Source of the DNA: Oenanthe sinensis | Lineage: Eukaryota > Streptophyta > Magnoliopsida > Apiales > Apiaceae | Direction: 5' to 3' | NCBI GenBank assembly: GCA_028671895.1 | Contig: CM053806.1 | Location: forward strand, 18,673,001-18,737,000 | Length of the DNA stretch: 64,000 nucleotides | Part shown: positions 54,211 to 64,000 of the stretch, in pieces | Numbering within the stretch: position 1 is the first letter of the stretch | Layout of the letters: the number at the start of each line of letters is the position of its first letter | The notes under the pieces: model-generated | What the model was told of the DNA's origin: nothing | Seen by the model: only the letters and a program-made list of their open reading frames with translations | The model's database searches: none | Program-made: the position numbers and the translations under genes

Positions 54211-55435
54211 GTATCTCCCACCACCTTTTTAATGCCACTTTTTGTATTGAGTTAAGAGCTGTCCGTGGGGTTTGGCTCGCCCCCGATTCGTTACCAAACT
54301 CGTGAGAGACGCTTGAGAACCGGGCCGGTCCAGAACCCGATTTTTAATGAATTTTTTAAATTTATATTAAAAATTCAAAAAAATTATAAAACAAATATTA
54401 AAATTTTAATTTAATTTTTTAAAATTGAGTTAAAAGATTTAAGCGTATTTTATTTTTTTTAAAATTAATTTTTATTTATCTTTTCAATATAATTTTATTA
54501 TCTTTATAATATTAAACTTAAATGATATTTTTACAATTATATAAAATTTGTATAAATATATTATTTAATGAATATATATACAAACACTACAAAATTAATA
54601 TAATAAATTTTAAATTATATATATATATATTATTTAAATATCATATAGATTTAATTTCAAATTCTGATTTTTTAGGATACAAATATGCCTATATCCGTAT
54701 TCGTATCCGAAATTGTCGGATTCAGTTACAGATAATATCCGATTTGTCTCGGATACGGATAATATCCGTTTTATCTCGAATACGAATTATCTCGAATATG
54801 AATGCAGATATTCCGGATGAATATCAAATTATTCGGATTTTTGACAGCTCTAAGTCTAATCACATAGAAAGTCTAATCACATAGAAAGTCATAGTGGCTC
54901 GCTGGGCACAGCACGCCGTTGGACTGCAATATTAAATAGAATAAAAGTAAAAAAAATAAAAAAATGAAACCCGCCTAACCCAGCTCGCTGCCTGTTTGGC
55001 CAGCTCTATATGAGGGCGTCTTATTATTTTTTTAAAATTATTTTCAAATAGGAGTTCGTAAATTTTAATTAGATGATTTATATAAATACATCAGGAGTAT
55101 ATTATTATTAGGAATGTGATTAATAAATGCATGATACATATATCTGAATGTTTTTTGGGTGCAAGTTCCGGTGTCTCCAACTGCTGCGTGGAATTTGCAT
55201 CCTGTGTGATACATTGATTTTTTTTAATATATAACTTTTTGTTTTTGTTTTTATTTTCCCTTTATATATTTTAAATTTATTTTCATTTTTACAATAATAA
55301 TTCAATTTTTATTAATATCAAATATTAAAATATTTTTATATAATTTATTTGTATTTGTATTTTAAATAGATAATATTTGTGTTTCGTTTTAGAGATGCGT
55401 TTTGATTAAAAAAAATATTATTTAAAAATTAAGCT
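54211..55435. other. Intron or flank of the hydrolase gene; repeat-derived
   Basis: A G/C-rich piece (54253-54340, starting AAGAGCTGTCCGTGGGG) and another at 54890-55010 (ending GTTTGGCCAGCTCTA) resemble the two ends of an hAT-type MITE. Between them lie GGATACGGATAATATCCG-type inverted pieces (54690-54830). There is no gene and no catalytic-exon match. Confidence 0.4.
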
Positions 55436-57345
55436 CAATTATTCCTCAATTGATTGAGTTCCTCTTGCATAGCCAATACCCAATCCGAGTCCTTTAGAGC
55501 ACTTCAACTCTCTTAGCTAGTTCTTCTTGAGATAAGAAGCTGTTATACAGACACTCATTTTAAATAAGAAGCTGTTATACAGACACTCATTTTGAGTAAC
55601 ACTAATGATTAACTTAAATGGATGACTTTTTATTCATTTTCTTTGTGGAGGTAAATTTCTCCTTGATGATGAAGCTTCATTAACATTGTTGTTGTACTCA
55701 TATTGGTTTGAATTTGAAGATTGATTTTGAAACCCTCCCCTTGAGTTGGATACCATTGATATAGAGTGTTAGTTATCCATTGATGGATTATCAGTTGATG
55801 CATTATTAGTTGATGGATGTCTATCAACTGATAAATTATCCATTGATGCAGTGACATCAACTGATATTGGGTTTTTAAGTACTTGAGATTTTACTGGACA
55901 TATTTCTTCATCACTTTCTTCATGTATCTCATTTGATTCATTCTCAAATTGCAGTTTGTCATGATATCCTTCATCAAACAAGCTTTGAATCTTCTTATCA
56001 TCAAAGACTACATGTACTGATTCCATAACAATGTGTAGTCTAAGATTATAGACTCGATCTGTAGGTTATGCTTGATAATGCATACACAACAAATATAGCT
56101 TTATCAACCTTGGCCTCAATTTTTCCTAGGTTTTCACCTTGATTTCTTAGGACGTATCATTTGCAACCAAAGACATGAAGAAACCCCACTTTTGGCTTTT
56201 TGTCTTTCTTGATCAATTGAAATGGAGTTTTTCCTTGTACTTGATTCACTATGGAGATGTTTTGTATATAACATGCTGCATTGATGGCCTTAGTCCAGAA
56301 ATAAGTTTATAATTTAGCATCTTTCAACATTGTTCTAGCTGCTTCAATCAGTGTCCTATTCTTCCTTTCAACTACCCCATTTTATTGAGGTGTTCTTGGT
56401 GCAAAAAAAGTATGTATTATTCCTTTGGATTCACAAAACCCCTTCATTGTGGAATTCTTGAATTCTGTTCCATTGTCACTTTTTATTTTCTTTACATCTA
56501 ATCCAAGACTTTTCTCCATTTCCCTGATGTGCTTGATGATGAGTTCACTTGTTTCATCTTTTGAATGTAAGAAATAAGTCCATAAGAATCTTGAAAAATC
56601 ATCCATAATGACTAGGACATAATTTTTCTTTACAATGGACATGATGTTTACAGGGCTAAACAAATCCATGTGTAACAGCTCAAGTGGTTTCTCAATTGAT
56701 GATTCCAATTTTGACTTGAATGATATTTTTCTTTGTTTTCCTTTTTGACAAGCATCACACAATCCATGTTTGACAAATTCCATATGTGGTAATCCTCTCA
56801 CTTGATTTTTCTTGACCAATTAATTCATGGCTTTGAAATTTAAGTGAGCTAATTTCTTGTGCCATAACTAACTCTCATCTGTACTTTCTTTTGAAAGAAG
56901 ACAAGTCATTGAATTTGTATTTGTTGAGTTGAAGTCAGCTATGTACACATTTCCTTTTCTATTCTCAGTCATCACTAGGCTTCCATCTTTCTTGCTGGAA
57001 ATAATGCATGCATCAGTTGTGAAGCATACTTTATTTTCATTTGTCACATAATTGACTGATGCTTAACAGATTGTGTCTTAAGCCATCAACTAGTGCAACA
57101 GGTTCAATGATGATATTCTCTTTTGAAATCAAGCCATATCTCATGGTATAACCCTTGCTGCCATCTCCAAAAGTCACTCTAGGGCCAACTCTCTCCTCGA
57201 AATATGTGAGCATGGATTTATCTCTAGTCATGTGCCTTGAACACCCACTGTCCAAGTACCAAAGATTCATCCTTTTTCCCTGAACACATCCAAAAACAAT
57301 CAAGTTGATTTTGGTACCCAAGTTGCCTTGGGTCATTTCTTATTA
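55436..57345 (-). pseudogene. pol: Sirevirus D fragment: end of gag to start of RT
   Basis: On the minus strand: gag end (TWVPK, about 57325), protease LWYLDSGCSRHMTRDK (57270-57220), integrase zinc region (RGLPHMEFVKHGLCDACQKG), integrase core (IKSDNGTEFKNSTM; TPQ at 56385), a post-integrase segment ESVHVVFDDKKIQSLFDEGY (about 56020) and the start of RT (SDWVLAMQEELNQL, about 55490-55445). Several frameshifts and stops separate these blocks, and the rest of RT, RNase H and both LTRs are absent. It carries its own short motif cluster at 55750-55866. Confidence 0.85.
55750..55866. repeat. ATC(A/C)A(C/T)TGAT motif cluster in Sirevirus D
   Basis: About seven near-copies in 117 bp (TACCATTGAT, TATCCATTGATGG, TATCAGTTGATG, TTAGTTGATGG, TATCAACTGAT, TATCCATTGATG, CATCAACTGAT). 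In the protein frame they give the Ser/Asn/Asp-rich linker between integrase and RT. Confidence 0.75.
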
Positions 57346-57787
57346 GTTTCGTGACTTAACTCTGCCCTCACAAGATGCCTATGTATCTCAGTACGTATGA
57401 GAATCAAGTCAAGCGTAGTTCTAAGAATGAGGGGTTAGACCCTTTATATAGACGTATGAAATCTAAGAATTATAATAGGGTTATGAACCTTAGTGGACAA
57501 GGCACCTCCTTGAATGATTCTGAATCCTTCTTGTGATAAAAATAGTTTCCATGCAGGAATATGTTTCCTTGTTGTTGGTAGTGATTTGGGGGCTACTCTT
57601 TAAAGTAGTTTCCTTGTCGTTTGACATAATTAATTAGCTGTATATTTAACTAACTAATTAATTACGAATTTATTTAATCATTAGGGTTTCGAGTCTTATT
57701 AAATGGGCTTCCCTTATAGACCAAACCAGGTCTAATTAATGCAACATTAATTGTGTCTTTAGAGTCTATTTTTAGCCCACTAGGGAA
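57346..57787. other. Probable LTR fragment of another retrotransposon
   Basis: Contains ATGCCTATGTATCTCAGTACG, GAATCAAGTCAAGCGTAGTT and GACCCTTTATATAGAC (TATA-like), a combination I associate with plant LTRs. No second copy or clear ends are present in the window. Confidence 0.35.
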
Positions 57788-58528
57788 TATGCCCGTGCTA
57801 CGCACACGGGGAATAATTTAGTGAATTTTCTGTAATTTTTATAATTTGATTAAATACTTAAAATATTAGGAAAAGAAACACGATAATATATGTTGCTATT
57901 ATGTTTTTATATTATTAAATATTATATTAAGAAAATATAAGTGTTAGCTTTTTTCGTTGTTATTCTTAATTAATTTATTCTAAATTAATTTTTGATTAAA
58001 AACTTGTTACTAAATTTATATTAAAATATTTTTAAATAGTTGGGAGAAAGTAAACATGTATATTTCTACATCGATATAATAATAAAAATATGCAGTAAAC
58101 TTGTATAAAACACAAAATAAACGGACAATTTTTTTTTGAGCTTTGACTATGAGTGCATTTGCGCACTTTACAAATTGATTGTGAAGTCTTTTTTTAACTA
58201 CAATAAGTTAAATAATAATGTAAACTTAAGAATTAAATTATTACTCTATTATGTCATCTATTCAATAACGAAGATATTCATACTTAACTTCATCAAATCA
58301 CGGTACAAATTCTGAGAATTTTCATCAATAACTGATATTTACTCGCATTTGAACTACTTAATTGAATCTTGTTTTATATTGACATTGATTCAATAACATG
58401 ATATTAAATGTGTTTTATTTAGTGATACATTTAGTTGTATAAATGCATATTATTCCGACTTTAGTCACAGTTGCTCTAAACAATGCGGTCAAGATCATTG
58501 ATTCAATATATTGCATTTCAATTAAATA

Positions 58529-58778
58529 CTCCTTCAGTCTCTTTCATTTGTTTACGTTTTTTAGAAAGTGTCTGACACGCATTTAAAGGTGCATATAAAA
58601 TATAATTCTATAACTTATTTTAAACTTTTTCTTTTTCTGAATAAATATTGAATGTTTAAATATTTATTCAGAAAAGAAATTTTTTAAAATAAATTACAGA
58701 ACTATACTTTATATGCACCTTAAAATTCATGTTGGACACTCTCTAAAAAATGTAAACAAATGAAAGGGACGGAGAGAG
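58529..58778. mobile_element. Stowaway-like MITE, 250 bp
   Basis: Ends CTCCTTCAGTCTCTTTCATT and the inverted AATGAAAGGGACGGAGAGAG, flanked by TA at 58527-58528 and 58779-58780. The arms extend inward as a long imperfect hairpin. Confidence 0.85.
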
Positions 58779-60778
58779 TACTAAATTTTAATATTGCAAT
58801 TTGATGTAATAGTTGAGTTGCAATTTTAGACATTATGATTCGGTAGCAGGAGCAATACTTTAGAACTTAAAATATATAATTAATAAATAAATGTTATAGG
58901 TATTAAGTGTTAAATCTACCCTATAACACCTTGATAAATATTAGATAATTTTAAAAATAAATCAATACTTGTATAAAAGCATGATATCATTCTACATCGA
59001 TATTATAAGAAAAATATAAAATAAACTTGATAAAATACAAAATAAATGTCTCTCGACATCGCCTCACGGCGCTGTCTCGCATTTTATTTTGTGAAAAATA
59101 ATTATAATCCATGGATCTAACTTTAAATAATGTAGAAATTAATTCATTAAGAAGAAGGTTAAGATAAAAATAATTCGATCAAATTTTCATCAAGTATAAA
59201 ATATTGAACTCTACAAAATAAGACATCTATTTTTCATGATCTTTATAAAACTATTTAAAATATAAAATTATTATTAATATTTATATAGGTTCTTAATTTG
59301 TTTATCAAAAAAAATTATAATAATACTCATTATTTATATCGATAACCTCTTATTAATTATATTGATTAAATCTTATGTATATATGTTTTATTTTCAATTT
59401 ATATAATATTATAAATAGTATAGAGAGATTAAATAGATCAAGAAAAATTGTGATCTAATTCACACTCTAACTTTTGTGTTGCTATTAGATTTTTTATATC
59501 ATTAAAAATTATCATTGAACAATATAAGTGTTACTGTTTGGATTTTTCGTTATGTATATATGTTTTATTTTTCAATTTACATAATATTATAAAACACATA
59601 TAGAGATTAAATAGATCACAAAAAACTGTTATCTAACTCACACTCTAACTTTTCTCTTGCTATTAGATTTTTTATGTTATTAATTATTATCATAGAAAAA
59701 TATAAGTGTTACTGTTTGGACTTTTTGTTATTGTTCTTAATTAACTTTTTCTAAACTTATTTCATAATTAAAAGTTTGTTAATAAATTATTATTAAAATA
59801 TTTTTTAATAAATGGGAAAATATAAACGTGTATCATTATACATCGATATTATAAGAAAAAATGCAGTAACTTATATAAAATAAATAATAAATGTTAATCG
59901 ACGTCGCCTACCGGCGCCGTCTCGCATATTGTTATGTGAAATATTATTATTAGCAATATAGACAAATTTAAATAATGTAAATAAATTCATACTTAACTTC
60001 ATCAAATAGAGGTGCAAATTCTGAGAATTTTCATCAATAATTAATATTTACTCGCACTTGAACTACTTGATTAAATCTTGTTTTATGCCGTCATTGATTC
60101 AATAACATGATACTGCATGTGTTTTAATTATTGATACATTTAATTGCATAGATGCATATTATTCCTACTTCAATCACAATTGTTCTGAACAATGCATTAT
60201 TAGTTCCATCACTACGCTCAAAATCACTGATTCAATAAATTGCATTTCAATTAAATACTAAATTTATATATTACAGTTTAATATATTAGTTGAGTTGTAA
60301 TTTTAGACATTATGATTTGGTAGCAGAAGCAATGGTTTAGAACTTGAAATATATAGTTAATAGATAAATGTTATAAGTATTAAATGATAAATATACCGTA
60401 TAACATAATACTTTTATAAAGTATGATATATTCTATATTGATATTATAAGAAAAATATGAAATAAAATTGATAAAATACAAAATAAACGTTTCTCGACGT
60501 CGCCTCTTGGCGCCGCTTTTTATTTTATGAAAAATAATTATAATTTATACAGGTAAATTTAAATAATGTTGAAATTAATTGAAGTTAATTGATGCCACGT
60601 ATAAGGAAATAATTTTAAAAAAGAAAAAACATTTTTTTAAGTATGTGTATATTCATTTATTAATGTACAATTCAAAATTTTAAAGATAGAATCAAATTAT
60701 AGATATTTGTTTTTGATTGATTTCACAACTAAGGTAAAATTAAATTACACATAATAAAATATAAATTACACGTGTATA

Positions 60779-60780
<2 letters not shown>

Positions 60781-60839
<59 letters not shown>
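60781..60839. repeat. (TA)n microsatellite, about 59 bp
   Basis: Uninterrupted TA dinucleotides. The Tyr/Ile ORF over it is an artefact. Confidence 0.97.
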
Positions 60840-60842
<3 letters not shown>

Positions 60843-63311
60843 AAGTACGCCGTATTTGAAATTTGAAATTTGAAATTTTTGGTTAAATTGAATGAAATAT
60901 TTTGTTGACTATATAATATAATTAAGATAGCTAAAATCATGGAAAAATTGTGTCCACAATTTCAGTTTCTATAACAAATAATTAGAATTTGTGTAACTTA
61001 CACCAAATTCCAAATACTTCTTGTATTGTATGCTCCATAAATGCAATAATTTTACATATGAACTAATTGAATCTTTTCTTTTCGCCTTTCCATCCATAGC
61101 TGGTAACATATATAAGATAATTGTTTAACAAATTAAACAAATATAATATTTTATAATAATGATACTCCACAAAAATCAAATTAAAATATGCTAGCAATCT
61201 TTAAATGAAAAAACCATACAAACATATTTAAATATCACGCGTACATACACATTCACGTACAGATACATAATTTATAGAAACAAAAAAAATATATAGATTA
61301 AAAATAAATAATATACAAAAATTGGTAAAATGGATATACTTATTTTTGTACCAATAATACATAAGTTATGTTCATGTTCAAATCTATATACCTATTTGAT
61401 ATTTGATGATGAATTTACTGATTATATTCTTCGACACTTAATCTGTAAAAAAAAAAAAAAGTGAAACAACACATTACATATATAACATAATTAAAAAATA
61501 ATATTAATTGAATAGTGAGAGATAGATATAACAATTAAAAAGGAAGAAAAAATAAAAATGGAGAGATATAAATATGCTAACATTTTATTAATAGGTTTAT
61601 GTGAGATATTTGCGATTCAAACTATAAATTGCAATGAGACACATATATATACAGAAAATACCTATGCTTGATTAATATGTCTGATGGTTTGTTGTTTCTG
61701 AATAACTGGTTTAAGATTAATCATCTGCACAAATCAAACAAATATTAGTAAATAACAATCATGTTAAACAAATATCAAAATATACCGATACAATCAATAT
61801 AAACATTAATAAAAGAACTATGGAGATAGAGAGACACATGTGACATAAAGAAAAAAAAATATTATACATATACACATACAAACATAAAAAGTCCATAAAT
61901 ATTGAGCAAAAGATAAAAAATGAAGAAAAAAAAGATGAGAGAGATTAATGAATAAATAAAAATAAATTATAGTAAGAGTATAAGATATAAATCTAAAATG
62001 TAAATTATTTATGGAAATATATGTGTGTTTTTAAATTTTGAATTAATGATGTCCTGATTTTAGAATTTGTGATTGTCCTAAACATAATTAACGCTAAAAA
62101 TATAGTAATTTATCTTTCTAATTATAAATATATTAAATTACAATATTACAATAGCTATTAGAGGAGGGAATATTAGTAATTAAGATGATGGATAAATTGT
62201 GGGGTGGGTAATTAAGATGAGGGATATATTGTTAGTTGATTGATCATATATGGAAAGTTTTGATTTTAAATTTAATTGTTAGCTGAAAAAAATATGGAAA
62301 GTAAGTAAAAAATTGAATTTTATTGGCCCGCATTTTGAGTTCTGACCAATAAGCTCATTAGCATAACCAAACAGAAGCTAAAGTCTTAAAGACAGGTGCT
62401 AAATTGAACTGAGATTACATACGAAAGAAAAATGTGCTTACAAAACAATAAATATACTTAACTACAAAAGAAAGAAGCATAAAAATATCAAGAAAATCAA
62501 CATTTTTGAATTCTAACCAAATAAGCCATTGGCATTATAAATTACAAATTTAAAGAACAGAAGACATGTGCCCATTGGCATTACATTTTTTATACTTCAG
62601 AATTGGGATGAATTTATATTTGTGGACCAAGTGCATATTTCAGAAGTGATCCATCATACAACATACATTATAATCATGATTAATTGAAACCATTCAAGTA
62701 GTACTTACAAAAACATGCATGATGCCAAATTAACCTATTCAAATCATACTGTATCAGTGTATCTGCAACAAATTTTCCAGAACCTTCAAACTCATCTTCG
62801 CTGTGATCATCAATATCATCATCCTCAGACACATATCTTCTAGCCTCTCAACTACCACACATCCCCCATTTATCCTAATCATCATATATCCCCTTTCTAG
62901 ATCCAACAAAGGTTAGTTTAATCACACAATCAGAAAATCAAAAAAAATAAACATTTTTATACTATTGAAGTAAAAGAGACAACGATTTTATACACACAAA
63001 CACACATATATGTCAAATTTTTTAATAATAAATTGAAGAGATTAAATATTTGTAAGAGATTTGTACCTTAAACAATCATGTAAGAATCCACTATCACTCA
63101 TCTGATAAGAATCAAAGGTCAAACATTAATCCAAATAAACAAATCATAAACATATAAACACAAATACAACTGCATATATTACCTGAGAGACTGATACACA
63201 ATGATGAAAGAAAGAACAAATAACATTACTTGCTTGCTTCGAAAAATCTGAATCCATGGCTCTAACTAATCGTGTGATGACATGCAGAATTAGATCCAAA
63301 ACATACAATGA

Positions 63312-63549
63312 ACATCAAACAATAAAAATAGGAAGTTACACATCATAACCAAACATGCATCGATCAATACAAAATAATGCAAGAAAAAAAAGCGATAAAA
63401 ACGATAAAAATAATAAATATGTCAGCACCGACATCAAACAATAAAAATAGGATAGTGACGAAACTACACCATACATAAACATATAGCGATCAATACACAA
63501 TAATGCATAAAAAAATGATAAAAATAATGAATGTACCAGGAACAAACAC
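63312..63549. repeat. 119-bp imperfect tandem duplication
   Basis: ACATCAAACAATAAAAATAG begins at 63312 and again at 63431. The rest of the unit (ACCAAACATGCATCGATCAA versus ACATATAGCGATCAATACAC, AATAATGCA) aligns with about 15-20% difference. Confidence 0.8.
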
Positions 63550-63825
63550 ACACAAACTCACGTAAAAAAAATTAATTATTTAGATGGAGAGTGTTTCTGA
63601 AACTGAAGATCAAATTGATTTTGAAAATAATTGTGAGCTACCGACAAAGGATATTGTTAGTTGATTGATCCACAGATTAAGGAAAGATTTTATTTTGAAT
63701 TTAATTGTTAGGTGCAAAAAATATGGAAAGTGGATAAAAATTTGAATTTCATGGGTAAATATTTTGACCCATGGGTAAATATTCAAATGTATGCGGGTCG
63801 TCTCAAAATGTATGGAAAGCTAGTA

Positions 63826-64000
63826 TAAATTCCAACCCATGGGTAAAAATTTGAATATGTGGATAATCCAAGAAGAGTAAATTACTATAATACCAAAAAA
63901 TTATAAGAAGAGTTTAAAATTAAGAAGGATAAAATAGGAATTCTTGAGGAAAAAGATTAGCAGCTATTAAGAATATATAGATATCATGATTGTAACTTTA
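63826..64000. other. A/T-rich spacer at the window edge
   Basis: No feature recognised. Confidence 0.5.

Larger units (their letters stand above)
57788..63825. mobile_element. Candidate Helitron-derived A/T-rich region
   Basis: The left edge carries GAATATGCCCGTGCTACGC followed by ACACGGGG, a CCCGTGC...GCACGGG-type hairpin that I associate with 5' ends of plant Helitrons. The right edge has TGTATGGAAAGCTAGT, compatible with a CTAGT 3' end. No RepHel ORF is visible. Inside, a unit of several hundred bp recurs about four times (near 58050, 58990, 59840 and 60430), each with CATCGATATTATAAGAAAAA and most with a CGACGTCGCCT...CGGCGCC block. A segment at 62222-62330 recurs at 63650-63760. This may be nested elements rather than one Helitron. 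Confidence 0.35.

Noticed and set aside
54253..55010. Complete hAT-type MITE
   Set aside because: The ends (AAGAGCTGTCCG and GGCCAGCTCTA) are only partly complementary and no target duplication was found, so it was kept as a remark only.
60740..60940. Minus-strand ORF with Tyr-Ile repeats
   Set aside because: It is the TA microsatellite.

Overview
This is plant nuclear DNA. It has large, intron-rich genes with GT-AG splice sites, AT-rich spacers, and many LTR retrotransposons primed by initiator tRNA-Met (primer site TGGTATCAGAGC). There are also Stowaway/Tourist-type MITEs and gene fragments from plant families (GCR1, COG1, NAC, Smr/DUF1771, alpha/beta hydrolase). A repeat-rich eudicot fits best; I cannot name the species. 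No tRNA, rRNA, CRISPR or prokaryotic features were seen.

Layout. 1-3.8 kb: a decayed COG1 (Golgi tethering subunit) copy on the minus strand, with a Tourist-like MITE beyond its last visible exon. 4.4-14.4 kb: Sirevirus A, a complete Ty1/copia element of the SIRE/Maximus type (5-bp target duplication AAACG, 1.25-kb LTRs about 1% diverged). Its gag, pol and third ORF each carry nonsense codons. 14.87-22.2 kb: the only gene that looks fully intact, GCR1 (a 7-TM protein), minus strand, nine exons, 321 codons. One of its introns is GC-AG, and the introns hold several MITEs and a GAGAGC microsatellite. 22.2-25.2 kb: spacer with a possible degenerate LTR. 25.2-30.4 kb: copia element B, which has lost the start of gag and the reverse transcriptase core. 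It lies in the upstream region of a partly duplicated NAC gene. 31.4-34.55 kb: that NAC gene, broken by a frameshift and by a 2.1-kb insertion carrying three LTRs of a small non-autonomous element. 36.4-51.6 kb: an Smr/DUF1771 pseudogene split by a MULE-type inverted-repeat element, into which Sirevirus C (38,019-50,107) inserted. Sirevirus C has LTRs that look identical, a TAAAA target duplication, and intact gag, pol and a 1545-codon third ORF. 52.8-54.2 kb: the first two exons of an alpha/beta hydrolase whose last exon is not found. 55.4-57.3 kb: Sirevirus fragment D (minus). 57.8-63.8 kb: AT-rich repeats, possibly Helitron-derived.

Most interesting signals. (1) Each Sirevirus family carries its own short motif scattered at very high density through LTRs, coding and non-coding DNA. 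Sirevirus A has CAGCAAGCTG, Sirevirus C has AAACTCTGA (both orientations), and fragment D has ATC(A/C)A(C/T)TGAT. In A the motif is read in all three coding frames, in C in more than one frame and on both strands, so it appears to be maintained as nucleic acid rather than as peptide. (2) In all three Sireviruses gag and pol lie in different frames. The 37-41-nt segment from a conserved TGG|GT to an AG| before the protease, if removed, would put gag and pol in frame in every case, although the offsets differ. This suggests a mini-intron-like or equivalent recoding device. (3) Sirevirus C looks very young and coding-competent.
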